Part shown: positions 28,460 to 36,387 of the stretch, in pieces
Numbering within the stretch: position 1 is the first letter of the stretch
Layout: every line of letters begins with the position of its first letter
Origin: Haloarcula sp. H-GB4
GTDB lineage: Archaea > Halobacteriota > Halobacteria > Halobacteriales > Haloarculaceae
Direction: 5' to 3'
Length of the DNA stretch: 64,000 nt
Assembly (NCBI RefSeq): GCF_030848575.1
Contig: NZ_JAVDDX010000001.1
Span: 496,001-560,000, forward strand
Position numbers and translations under genes: made by a program
The notes under the pieces: generated by a model
The model's input: only the letters and a program-made list of their open reading frames with translations
Database searches by the model: none
What the model was told of the DNA's origin: nothing

Positions 28460-29467
28460 ATGACAACAGATGCGACAGCGCTGTTCTTGCAGAGTGATGA
28501 GGTCGCTGACCTCGCTGAACCCGCCGAGTACGTTGACGCCGTCCGGGAGGGGTATCGCCAGCGTGGTGAAGGGGCCCCGGCAACTCCCAGAACAACGCTG
28601 TTCTCGGACGAGCCCGCAGGCATGTTGACGGGCTATCTCGCGATCCTCCCCGACACCGGCGCGATGGGTGGGTACACCTATGCAGCTGGGTTCAGCGGAC
28701 GTGATGCACACTTCACACTCCCGATTTTTGACGCCGACAGCGGCGACCCGCTCGCTGTCCTTGATGGTGCGAGCATGAACCCGCACAAGACTGGCGCGGT
28801 CGGGGCTGTCGGTGTCGACGCACTGGCCCGCCGTGACGCCAGCGACCTCGCAATCATCGGCAGTGGCGCACAGGCACGCGGCCAGGTCCGTGCGACGGCG
28901 ACGGTCCGTGATTTTGACCGCATTGAGGTGTACTCGCCGACAGCCGATAACCGGGAGTCGTTCGCCGCGGAGATGAACGACGCGCTGGACCCGACAGTTG
29001 CAGCCGTTGCGTCCCCGGCCGCAGCAATCGAAGGGGCCGATGTCGTTATCACGGCGACTAACGCGAGCGAGCCGGTGTTCGACGGCGACCTTCTGGAACC
29101 GGGAACACACGTGACTGCGATGGGTCAGTACCACCCCGAGAAGAACGAACTGGACGCGACGACAATCGAGCGCGCCACGTACGTTCCGGACCTGCGCGAG
29201 CGAGTGACACAGGACGCCGGATCGTTCATCAATGCCCTTGATGCGGGCGTCGTCGACGAAGATCACGTCCACGCAGAACTGGGTGACATCGTCGCTGGAA
29301 ACGCATCCGGGCGGCAGTCACCCGAGGAGATTACAGTCTTCGACTCCGGGGGCACGGCCATCGAAACCGTCGCTGCGGGCCATATGCTATACGAGCGGGC
29401 GACGGCAGACGGTCGCGGCGAAGAGATCGACTTCGCGCCCGCGAGCAAGGCTCTGACCGGCCGGTAG
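28460..29467 (+). CDS. ornithine cyclodeaminase / alanine dehydrogenase family enzyme
   Basis: A 335-residue NAD(P)-dependent enzyme of the mu-crystallin superfamily. Substrate-side motifs include RTTLFSDEPAG, GGYTYAAGFSG and LDGASMNPHKTGAVGAVGVD. The Rossmann glycine motif is IIGSGAQARGQ near residue 138. Archaeal members include alanine dehydrogenases, and related enzymes make proline from ornithine or reduce cyclic imines, so the reaction cannot be fixed. It stands alone and is convergent with the presenilin-like protease gene. Confidence 0.88.
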   Translation: MTTDATALFLQSDEVADLAEPAEYVDAVREGYRQRGEGAPATPRTTLFSDEPAGMLTGYLAILPDTGAMGGYTYAAGFSGRDAHFTLPIFDADSGDPLAVLDGASMNPHKTGAVGAVGVDALARRDASDLAIIGSGAQARGQVRATATVRDFDRIEVYSPTADNRESFAAEMNDALDPTVAAVASPAAAIEGADVVITATNASEPVFDGDLLEPGTHVTAMGQYHPEKNELDATTIERATYVPDLRERVTQDAGSFINALDAGVVDEDHVHAELGDIVAGNASGRQSPEEITVFDSGGTAIETVAAGHMLYERATADGRGEEIDFAPASKALTGR

Positions 29468-29485
29468 CGGTCGCAGGAATGCTAA

Positions 29486-30520
29486 TTAGAGATACGGGCC
29501 GAGACCGAGGGCGTCGACCAGACTGATGCCCGCGGCGAGCGCGCCGACGATGTAGCCGGCGATAGTTCCACCGTTCAACAGTGGGAGTCCTGCGTGCGCA
29601 CGTCCTTTTAATACCATCCAGAGCAGTATCGTCAGGCCAAGGTAGGACCCGATCATCGCGGTCAGCGCCGGCAACGGAACGCCGAACACCGACGGTACGT
29701 CCGATGAGGCAAAGAACGCGGCGCTAGCGACGAGTATCGACGGAATAATCGCATCACCGAGGCCGATAAACAGCGCGTCGCGCTCTAGCGGGTCGGCGTG
29801 AACGTCGTCACCTTCGTCTGCTTCGTCAGTGCCCGTCGCCCCCTCAGTTGTGTCGTCTGCCGTCGAGTCGTCGCTCGTCTCGTCTTCCGCCGTTGGGTTT
29901 GGCGTCGTCGCGTCGAGATAGGAGTACGACAGCGTCATGGGAATCACGAGGACGACAGGGACCCTGAGGTCCATGACGCCCGAGGCCAGCGTGAGCATGT
30001 GCTCGGTCCCGTAGACGCTGACTGCGTCGTACACGGCAAGGACAGTCAGCAGAACGAGCGCCGGTAACACGCCGAAACTGATACCGAACAGGCCAGCGGC
30101 GGCGGCCCCCATTACAGCACCGGCACCGTCGATGACGTACCACTCGGGATAGACCAGCAGCGCCGTCCCCAGACCCAGCGCTAATAGGGCGGCAACGACG
30201 TTGATGCCGGCGTACGTGAACACCGGCGGCACCAGCACCTGAAACACGTACAGAGAGAGCCAGGCCGACGAGAAGACGATAAGCCCGCGGATGAGCTGAT
30301 CGACATCGTAGCGGAAAGCAAGCAATATAAGTGCCGTCGCGACCAGAATCGCCCCGATGTACATGAGGCTGTTCGTAGGGTCAGACGGATCCTCGACGGC
30401 TTGGTAGCCAGCCGATTCGAAGGGCTGGACCAGCGCTAGCGCGCCGAGTTGGACGAACAGAAAGATACCAGCGATAAGGCCACAGCCGCCGAGGATTCGC
30501 CACCGTCTCTCCATGCACAC
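29486..30520 (-). CDS. presenilin-like A22 intramembrane aspartyl protease
   Basis: A 344-residue membrane protein with about nine helices. The two catalytic aspartates are in the family motifs: YD at residues 164-165 (LTVLAVYDAVSVYG) and GLGD at 253-256. The PAL motif follows at 284-286 (PLPALTAM). Between the two active-site helices a loop of about 45 residues is almost entirely Asp, Glu and Thr. Archaeal presenilin homologues cut peptides within the membrane, for example signal-peptide remnants. Its neighbours upstream (Gar1, SRP19) include an SRP protein, which fits but does not prove a link to protein export. Confidence 0.92.
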   Translation of the reverse strand: MCMERRWRILGGCGLIAGIFLFVQLGALALVQPFESAGYQAVEDPSDPTNSLMYIGAILVATALILLAFRYDVDQLIRGLIVFSSAWLSLYVFQVLVPPVFTYAGINVVAALLALGLGTALLVYPEWYVIDGAGAVMGAAAAGLFGISFGVLPALVLLTVLAVYDAVSVYGTEHMLTLASGVMDLRVPVVLVIPMTLSYSYLDATTPNPTAEDETSDDSTADDTTEGATGTDEADEGDDVHADPLERDALFIGLGDAIIPSILVASAAFFASSDVPSVFGVPLPALTAMIGSYLGLTILLWMVLKGRAHAGLPLLNGGTIAGYIVGALAAGISLVDALGLGPYL

Positions 30521-30589
30521 ACGTCCTGCAGGAACCGGTTTGAGCGTTACGAAGCAGGTGCGGACACGTGTCGGCGGATCGGAGTGCTG

Positions 30590-30817
30590 TTATCGCGCGT
30601 ACAGGACCGTGCCGACCAGCGCCGGGAGATGCACGCTGTCGTTCGGCGAGACTGCGAGATATGGGCGCTCGACCGGACCGAACACGTCGACAACGGAGCC
30701 AACCGTCTGGAGTTCCTCGTCCACGACGTCGGTTCCGACGGACGCGTACTCGTCGTCAGGTGCCCGGACAACCGCTAGTCCCTGTGTGACCCGCGAGACA
30801 GTGCCGATACGTTTCAT
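30590..30817 (-). CDS. gar1: H/ACA RNP protein Gar1
   Basis: The 75-residue protein is a single small beta-barrel: [45 protein letters not shown]. The GxVxDVFGPV motif is typical of Gar1. Gar1 helps the Cbf5 pseudouridine synthase act on RNA-guided sites. Its start overlaps the stop of SRP19 (ATGA at 30814-30817), so the two are translated together. Short but matches the archaeal Gar1 size. Confidence 0.88.
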   Translation of the reverse strand: MKRIGTVSRVTQGLAVVRAPDDEYASVGTDVVDEELQTVGSVVDVFGPVERPYLAVSPNDSVHLPALVGTVLYAR

Positions 30818-31092
30818 TCACGGAGCGCCTGCATGTAGGCCGCTACGGCCCCAAGCAGGTCGCTTTTCGTCGCATCGTCCGCGTCCTTGACGACGACTCG
30901 CCCGCGGCCTTCGTACTCGCGTGGATACGTCTTGTCCCGTTCAATGACCGCATCATAACCAACCTGCTGGACGGCTTTGGCGATCTCGTCGACAGTCGGG
31001 TCCTCGACGGCTAGATCCAGTGATACACGACGCCCATCGCTTCGCGAACGGTTGGCGTCGAGTGCCGCCGGCCAGATAACGTTCTCGACCAT
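30814..31092 (-). CDS. srp19: signal recognition particle 19 kDa protein
   Basis: The 92-residue protein begins [20 protein letters not shown], the RNA-binding start of SRP19, followed by [21 protein letters not shown] and [20 protein letters not shown]19 binds the 7S RNA and helps SRP54 load. The ATG at 31092 matches the family start; an upstream ATG at 31116 is possible. An A/T box (CCATATATG) lies about 20 bp upstream. Forms an operon with gar1. Confidence 0.9.
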   Translation of the reverse strand: MVENVIWPAALDANRSRSDGRRVSLDLAVEDPTVDEIAKAVQQVGYDAVIERDKTYPREYEGRGRVVVKDADDATKSDLLGAVAAYMQALRE

Positions 31093-31214
31093 ACCGGCAG
31101 TGGCCGCCCGTGGCATATATGGGTTATCGTCACCGTCGACAGTAGGAGAAATGAAAATCAGATTAGGTAAATGAAGAATCAAGCTTACATACCTCTGTAA
31201 TCTATTCGTTGTAT

Positions 31215-31991
31215 ATGGTAAAGAAAGGGTTACTCGCTATCGCCGCCGTGGTACTCCTCGTGGTTCTGGGGACGGGAGTCCTTGTCGGAGCACAGTTCGC
31301 GGGCGGGACAGCGGACACGACGACACAGACAACCGATTCACAGAACGGCGATGGCGGCGGCGGTAATGACGGTAGCTCAACGGCGACGGCGACAGCGGGC
31401 AATAGTACGACGCCGACACCGACACCGGGAGCAAATGGAACGGCGACCGAGACAGCGACTCCACAGCAGAAGTCGATCCCGGCACGACAGTTCAACGAAC
31501 AGAACGTCTCGGACTACGTCCGACAGTTCCTCAACGAAGAACGCGAGGCTGCAGGAGTCCCACCGTTCGAATCAGGACTTCGGACGGAAAAAGACCTCAA
31601 CGAGATGGCAAAGAACCACAGCAAGCAGATGTCCATCGAAGGGAAGGCGATTCACAAGGTCGACGGCGTCTCCAGTAAGGACCGGTACAAAAACACCGGC
31701 CTTTACGACCGGTGCACGTTCAACTCTGCAGAAGGCGAGTACATCGAGCAACCAGACCGAAACCGGTTCGAGGCGGTTGAGAAGACAGTCGCTGGACAAA
31801 CGTACGAGGAGGGTGGCAAAGAGCGATTCCACGCTACCGATAAGGAAGTCGCCAGAAAGATCGTTGATGACTGGATGGCGTGGCCAGACTACCGCGAACG
31901 GCTCACGCTCCGCAACGCTAATCTCGTCGGCATCGGCGTGGAGATAACCGACACTGGTAACGTGTACGTGACTGCCAACATCTGCAGCTAA
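31215..31991 (+). CDS. secreted CAP-domain (SCP/PR1) protein
   Basis: The 258-residue precursor has an N-terminal membrane anchor or signal segment ([20 protein letters not shown]). A Thr/Gly/Asn-rich linker of about 60 residues follows, then a CAP domain from about residue 95 ([32 protein letters not shown]). The domain ends [21 protein letters not shown] domains occur in many secreted proteins, some with protease or lipid-binding activity; the function here is unknown. Neighbouring DNA is AT-richer than average. The ATG at 31215 is preferred over a TTG two codons upstream. Confidence 0.88.
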   Translation: MVKKGLLAIAAVVLLVVLGTGVLVGAQFAGGTADTTTQTTDSQNGDGGGGNDGSSTATATAGNSTTPTPTPGANGTATETATPQQKSIPARQFNEQNVSDYVRQFLNEEREAAGVPPFESGLRTEKDLNEMAKNHSKQMSIEGKAIHKVDGVSSKDRYKNTGLYDRCTFNSAEGEYIEQPDRNRFEAVEKTVAGQTYEEGGKERFHATDKEVARKIVDDWMAWPDYRERLTLRNANLVGIGVEITDTGNVYVTANICS

Positions 31992-32241
31992 CTGCTGGAC
32001 GGGCTAATCGGCACAGCGACTGTTCTGATGGCCGGGCCGTTTATGAGCGCTGTCTTGCCGCCACCGCTCTACATCTCTGCCCAAACTCTATACTTCCCCA
32101 AATGCGAGCAGTGTCGTTGTTACTCCGCTTCTCTCTGTGGTGAGCGTTCGGAAATCGCTGGTGTCAGTACTCACTCAGTCAGCAGAGATCCTCAACCTAA
32201 TTTCTCACAAGACACTTACACAACCCATTTCACCAGCTATT

Positions 32242-32700
32242 ATGAATCGTCGACAACTCCTCTCAATCTCAGCACTTTCCATACCTCTGACCGGTTGTGT
32301 CAAGTGGGATTTTGATGGCGCAACCGAAAATAATTCCCCAGCACAGAAGATGACCGAAACGCCGAGCAAAACCGCCACTGAAACTGGGACGACGCCTTCC
32401 GAGGTATCGACACCGGAATGTTGGCCATCGATGTGTGAAGGGTCGCAGCTCGTGGAAGCCCAAGTCGTCGGCGGGTTCTCGGGTGCCGTTGTTCTAATAG
32501 CCACATGCCGGGACAAGGAGCTTTCAATCCAAGCAGGGGAACCAGTCCGAATTAACCGCGATACAGATGCGCAGACCTGTCGAATTGTGTTATCTGTCGA
32601 CGGTAAGCAAGAATTCAGTGAAACGGTCAACAGCCACCAAAGCGTGAATCTGACCGTGGGTTCGGACGGCGAAATGACTGAAAGATGGATCGTTCAGTAA
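32242..32700 (+). CDS. Tat-type lipoprotein, function unknown
   Basis: The 152-residue precursor starts MNRRQLLSISALSIPLTGC: twin arginines, a short hydrophobic core and a lipobox ending in Cys19, all as expected for a Tat-exported haloarchaeal lipoprotein. The mature part begins with a Thr/Glu linker and has cysteines in PECWPSMCEG, ATCRDKE and QTCRIVLS that may pair. No family recognised. The frame is open upstream, but the ATG at 32242 gives the signal peptide. Codon use is AT-richer than in neighbours, as in the CAP-domain gene before it, hinting at transfer. Confidence 0.75.
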   Translation: MNRRQLLSISALSIPLTGCVKWDFDGATENNSPAQKMTETPSKTATETGTTPSEVSTPECWPSMCEGSQLVEAQVVGGFSGAVVLIATCRDKELSIQAGEPVRINRDTDAQTCRIVLSVDGKQEFSETVNSHQSVNLTVGSDGEMTERWIVQ

Positions 32701-32847
32701 CGGACAGGCCCGCTTCAGTTCGCTCTCTTGTGGTACTTCGATTTGGTCGTGACTCCCGTTCCGTACGGAAACGTACGGTGTGCCGGGTGATCGTAATATT
32801 CCGTAGTTCGCCAGTTCTCGAAGCGAAAAAGCCGCTCAGTTACCGCG

Positions 32848-33612
32848 CTACTCGCCGCTGCCTTCGGAGCCGTTACCGCCGCCTTTCTGCTCTGCCAGCC
32901 AGTCCTCATACTCGTCCTGCGGGACGACCTCAACGGTCCCGAGCATCTGTGAGTGGCCAGAGCCACAGTACTCGGCACAGTAGAGCTGGTATGTCCCGGT
33001 GTTACCCGCGTTGGTTCGGAGGCGGTTGTACTGGCCGGGGAACGCATCGGATTTCAGTCCAAGTCCAGGCACGTGGAACGCGTGTAGCCAGTCCTTCGAT
33101 GTAACCCGCAAGGAGACGTCCTGATTGGCTGGTATCTTCAGGTCCGTTCTAGTGGTTACTTCTGCCTCGCCGTCCCAGCTTGATTCGTTGTAGTAGAACG
33201 TCCAGCCGTACCGCTGGGCTTCGACGGTAATGAGTTCAGTGTCCTGTTCCTGTAGTGCGGCCTGATCACCGGCCTCGGCGGTGACGTACGGGCTAGCCAT
33301 AACTTGGTAGGAGGCGACGCCCACGAACAGGAGAATAATTGCTGTCGCGATGGTCCAAGTCACTTCGAGTCGACGGTTCTCTCGCGTTGGAAGCGCCTCT
33401 TCCTGATTACGGAACCGCCAGACGGTATAGACCAGAATCCCTTCGACGAGGACTGTAATCGGGAGAGCAACGTACAGGAGGTTCATGTTTAGCCCCCAGA
33501 TGAGGCTATCCGTCGTCGAGTCCTGAATCTGTGCGGCGGCGGCCGGCTCGGCGGCGAGCGCGAGTAACGCAGCACCGAACAGAGCGACCAGACCGGCGCG
33601 TTTCCGGGTCAT
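32848..33612 (-). CDS. coxB: cytochrome c oxidase subunit II
   Basis: A 254-residue subunit II of a haem-copper oxidase. It has a cleavable-looking signal (ALFGAALLALAAEPAAAAQ), two membrane helices at about 45-65 and 86-106, then a cupredoxin domain. The CuA centre is intact: His177 in LHAF, and CAEYCGSGHSQM with Cys212, Cys216, His220 and Met223. It passes electrons from a soluble donor such as halocyanin to subunit I, which is not in this window. It is divergent from the ctaB-type gene, which makes the haem for the oxidase. Confidence 0.93.
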   Translation of the reverse strand: MTRKRAGLVALFGAALLALAAEPAAAAQIQDSTTDSLIWGLNMNLLYVALPITVLVEGILVYTVWRFRNQEEALPTRENRRLEVTWTIATAIILLFVGVASYQVMASPYVTAEAGDQAALQEQDTELITVEAQRYGWTFYYNESSWDGEAEVTTRTDLKIPANQDVSLRVTSKDWLHAFHVPGLGLKSDAFPGQYNRLRTNAGNTGTYQLYCAEYCGSGHSQMLGTVEVVPQDEYEDWLAEQKGGGNGSEGSGE

Positions 33613-33635
33613 GAATGCGGCTTAGGATTTCGGAG

Positions 33636-33643
33636 ATAAATAA
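33636..33643 (-). promoter_or_regulatory. TATA box of coxB
   Basis: On the minus strand the box reads TTATTTATC, about 28 bp before the ATG at 33612, fitting a leaderless transcript. Confidence 0.55.
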
Positions 33644-33754
33644 CTGCTGTCTTCGCCGCAGGCCCCCGATTTGCAGCAATAGGGAAGCAGAACTGCTCCG
33701 GACAGAGACAGCAGAATCGCGAGGTCTAAGTGGCCAGCATCGAAGTATACAATA

Positions 33755-35146
33755 ATGGCAGAGAGCCGGACCTTCACCGGGCTGCTCGCCGCGACCGCTG
33801 TCGGCGTGTACTTGCTAGTTCTCGCCGGCGCGACGACAACGCTCACGGATGCGGCAGCAGCCTGTACGACCTGGCCGCTGTGTGACGGACCGGTCGACGT
33901 GACGAACACGGCCCTGTTGGTCGCCTGGGGACATCGACTTGTCGCAGCCGCTGTCGGACTCCTCGTGGTGGCTATGGCCGTCGTCGGGCTCCGGTCCGGC
34001 TGTCGTGGCCGTGTCAAAGCGGCGATTCTTCTTGGGGCTGCGCTGTACCCAGTCCAGATAGCGCTCGGTGCTGTCGTCGCGACGAGCACCGAGACGGCAC
34101 TCCCTGGGGCCCACCTCGCTCTGGGGATGGGTATCTTCGGCTCGTTCGTGCTGGCCTTGGCGTGGCACCTCGAAGCTGAGACGGGCAGTGATGATGAGTC
34201 TCCGGTGAAGAACCCAACACTCGCACCGGAGCCGACCGGAGACGAAACCGCCGGCCGGACTCCAACACTCTCCCTCCGTGAACGGCTTGTCGGGACCGCG
34301 TCTGCGTACTTCCGCCTGATGAAACCCCGGCTGATGTGGCTCCTGTGTCTGGTCGCCGCGGCCGGGATGGCACTCGCCGCTGGACAGACGCTTACCGTTC
34401 GAACGGTGCTACTCACACTTGGGGGCGGCGTCCTCTCTATCGGCGCGTCGGGAACGTTCAACCATGTCCTCGAACGTGATATCGACAAGCGGATGGACCG
34501 AACCTCGGACCGTCCCATTGCGACCCACCAGATTCCGGTCCGGAACGCGCTGGCTTTCGGCCTGCTCCTGTCGTTCGCCTCGCTATGGCTGTTCTGGCAG
34601 GTGAACGCGCTCGTAGCGGTCCTCGGACTGACCGCGATTGTGTTCTACAGCATTATCTACACGCTCGTGCTGAAGCCCAATACCGTCCAGAACACTGTCA
34701 TCGGCGGGGCTGCCGGTGCACTACCGGCGCTCATCGGCTGGGTCGCTGCTGACGGATCGGTCGGCCTCCCGGGCGTCGTCCTTGCCGTGGTCATCTTCCT
34801 CTGGACGCCAGCGCATTTTTACAATCTCGCGCTCGCGTACAAGGACGACTACGAGGCGGGTGGTTTCCCGATGATGCCGGTCGTCCGTGGCGAGACGGAG
34901 ACGCGCAAGCACATCGTCTACTATCTCGGGGCGACGCTCATCGCTGCGGGTGTTCTGGGCGTACTCACGCCGCTTGGCTGGTTGTACGCCGTCACGTCGG
35001 TGTTGCTGGGGGCAGTGTTCCTCTGGGCTGTCATCCTGCTCCACCGCGAGCAGACCGAAGCGGCGGCGTTCCGGGCGTTCCACGCATCGAACGCCTACCT
35101 TGGGGCAGTTCTGGTCGCCATCGTCGTCGACGCACTGGCACTATGA
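33755..35146 (+). CDS. ctaB: fused CtaA-like half and protoheme IX farnesyltransferase (haem O synthase)
   Basis: This 463-residue protein joins two parts. Residues 1-135 have four helices with haem A synthase-like features (VYLLVLAGATTTLTDAAAAC, WGHRLVAAAVGLLVV, AHLALGMGIFGSFVLALAWH), resembling one half of CtaA. After a linker, residues from about 180 are a UbiA-type prenyltransferase: NHVLERDIDKRMDRTSDRP near 236 holds the NxxxDxxxD-like motif, and YKDDYEAGGFPMMPVVRG is the second. The second part adds a farnesyl group to haem B to give haem O. Similar fusions occur in other haloarchaea. The next gene overlaps the stop by four bases. Confidence 0.92.
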   Translation: MAESRTFTGLLAATAVGVYLLVLAGATTTLTDAAAACTTWPLCDGPVDVTNTALLVAWGHRLVAAAVGLLVVAMAVVGLRSGCRGRVKAAILLGAALYPVQIALGAVVATSTETALPGAHLALGMGIFGSFVLALAWHLEAETGSDDESPVKNPTLAPEPTGDETAGRTPTLSLRERLVGTASAYFRLMKPRLMWLLCLVAAAGMALAAGQTLTVRTVLLTLGGGVLSIGASGTFNHVLERDIDKRMDRTSDRPIATHQIPVRNALAFGLLLSFASLWLFWQVNALVAVLGLTAIVFYSIIYTLVLKPNTVQNTVIGGAAGALPALIGWVAADGSVGLPGVVLAVVIFLWTPAHFYNLALAYKDDYEAGGFPMMPVVRGETETRKHIVYYLGATLIAAGVLGVLTPLGWLYAVTSVLLGAVFLWAVILLHREQTEAAAFRAFHASNAYLGAVLVAIVVDALAL

Positions 35147-35844
35147 GCACCACGACAGCCACGCTCAGGGATGCGATACCGGACACGCGCTCGCTCGTAA
35201 CCGGGGCAGTCGTACTGAACGCGGAATTAATCCTCATTCTGGGCTACGTCGTCAACACGGCCCAGCCCGCAACGGACCCGTTTTTGCTGGTGTTCCCGTT
35301 CATCTGGCTCAATATCGCCGGTCTCGTTGCCCTGCGAGTGCGGCCGGAACTGACCGACCGCCGTCGGACGGTCAGCAGTGCGGTTGTCGCTCTCGGCTAT
35401 CTACTTGTGCTGGGGTATGTCGGTGGCGTGTACGGCACGGGCGGCCAGGGGACTGGTCTCCGGCTAGTCACACAGGCTCCGCCAGGGTTCTCGCCGACGG
35501 TCGTGTTCAGCGGCGCGACCCTGAGTGTGGTGCTCATCCCGTGGAAGGTCGCCGGCTATCTGGCGCTCTCGTATCTTGTGTTCGTGACTGCCGTTGATGC
35601 GAGCGGCGGCGCGGTGGGCGGCATCGTTGGCCTCTTTTCGTGTGTCTCCTGTGTCCTCCCGATCATCGCGTCGATACTGGGCGGGTTCGTGGGTGTCGGA
35701 GCAACGCTGTCACAGGCAGCCTTGTCCCAGTCGTACGGGCTCTCCACGGTGGTGTTCGTCACCTCGGTTGGACTGCTGTACGGCGTCCACCGCTTCGACG
35801 TGACGCTCGTCGGTCGGCTCCGAACACTGATCGGCCGGCCATAG
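35143..35844 (+). CDS. CxxC-containing membrane protein of the oxidase cluster
   Basis: A 233-residue protein with about six hydrophobic segments. One of them contains CVSC (VGGIVGLFSCVSCVLPIIASI), so two cysteines face each other within or near the membrane, as in metal or disulfide handling proteins. No named family recognised with certainty. Its overlap with the haem O synthase gene and the CoxB gene nearby suggest a role in oxidase assembly, perhaps copper or thiol handling; that is inference. Confidence 0.8.
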   Translation: MSTTTATLRDAIPDTRSLVTGAVVLNAELILILGYVVNTAQPATDPFLLVFPFIWLNIAGLVALRVRPELTDRRRTVSSAVVALGYLLVLGYVGGVYGTGGQGTGLRLVTQAPPGFSPTVVFSGATLSVVLIPWKVAGYLALSYLVFVTAVDASGGAVGGIVGLFSCVSCVLPIIASILGGFVGVGATLSQAALSQSYGLSTVVFVTSVGLLYGVHRFDVTLVGRLRTLIGRP

Positions 35845-35875
35845 CGCTTTCAGGCCGACAGGCGTAAGGGCCGGT

Positions 35876-36115
35876 ATGAGTTCTGTCGAAATCGAATACT
35901 GTGTTCCGTGTGGGTTCCGCGAGCGAGCAGTAAACGTCCAGCAAGCGATCTTATCCGGACTCGAGCGGGAACTCGACAGCGTCCGGCTGGTCATGGGCGA
36001 CCACGGCGTGTTCCGGATTAGCGTGGATGACGAGACTGTCTACGACAAGGCCGAGGCCGGTGATGAGTTCGATGTGGACGCTATCGTGCGCGAGATCCGG
36101 TCGCACGTCATGTAG
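35876..36115 (+). CDS. SelW/Rdx-family thioredoxin-fold protein
   Basis: The 79-residue protein starts SSVEIEYCVPCGFRERAVNV, with the CxxC redox motif (Cys9, Cys12) at the end of the first strand as in SelW/SelT/Rdx proteins. It continues with LERELDSVRLVMGDHGVFRIS and DDETVYDKAEAGDEFD, matching the Rdx pattern of a glycine-rich turn and VYDK motif. All cysteine, no selenocysteine. Family members are thiol redox proteins of unclear partner. It follows the CxxC membrane protein by 31 bp, in the same direction. Confidence 0.9.
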   Translation: MSSVEIEYCVPCGFRERAVNVQQAILSGLERELDSVRLVMGDHGVFRISVDDETVYDKAEAGDEFDVDAIVREIRSHVM

Positions 36116-36183
36116 CAGGCCACTGTGCTACTGTCGGCGGAATATCGTGGCGAAGCTATCCTCGGTTTGTGACTGCCTACCGC

Positions 36184-36202
36184 ACAACAAACTATTTGTT
36201 GT
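36184..36202 (+). promoter_or_regulatory. perfect 8-bp inverted repeat, possible operator
   Basis: Arms ACAACAAA (36184-36191) and TTTGTTGT (36195-36202) are exact complements, separated by CTA. The centre lies about 32 bp before the ATG of the 35-residue zinc ribbon, where a TATA box is expected (AAACTATTT overlaps it). A bound regulator here would compete with TBP; this is inference. Confidence 0.5.
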
Positions 36203-36224
36203 TCTGGTGTGACACTTTCGGCAA

Positions 36225-36332
36225 ATGGCGACGAAAACCGAATTCTGTGACCACTGTGAAGAGACCATGCCAGTCGTCACGGACAAGCCGTGGCTCCCCG
36301 CTGTCTGTCTGGAATGTGGCCGCAACGTGTAG
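36225..36332 (+). CDS. 35-residue zinc-ribbon microprotein
   Basis: The 36-codon frame encodes a 35-residue product. Two CxxC pairs (Cys8-Cys11 in FCDHCE and Cys28-Cys31 in VCLECG) are 16 residues apart, the spacing of a small zinc ribbon. It opens MATKTEFCDHCEE and ends CLECGRNV. Short zinc-finger microproteins are known to be common in haloarchaea, with roles in stress and biofilm. Too short for normal gene finders. The upstream inverted repeat and the 55-bp gap to the ABC ATPase suggest a regulated small gene, perhaps co-transcribed with it. Confidence 0.75.
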   Translation: MATKTEFCDHCEETMPVVTDKPWLPAVCLECGRNV

Positions 36333-36387
36333 CCCATAGTCGCGCGAGAACGGAACTGCTTTCGGCCACCCGACCGGACGAGGGCGC

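Noticed and set aside
33622-34518. Minus-strand frame opposite the ctaB fusion
   Set aside because: Ser/Arg/Pro-rich shadow of the membrane protein on the plus strand, with no family match.
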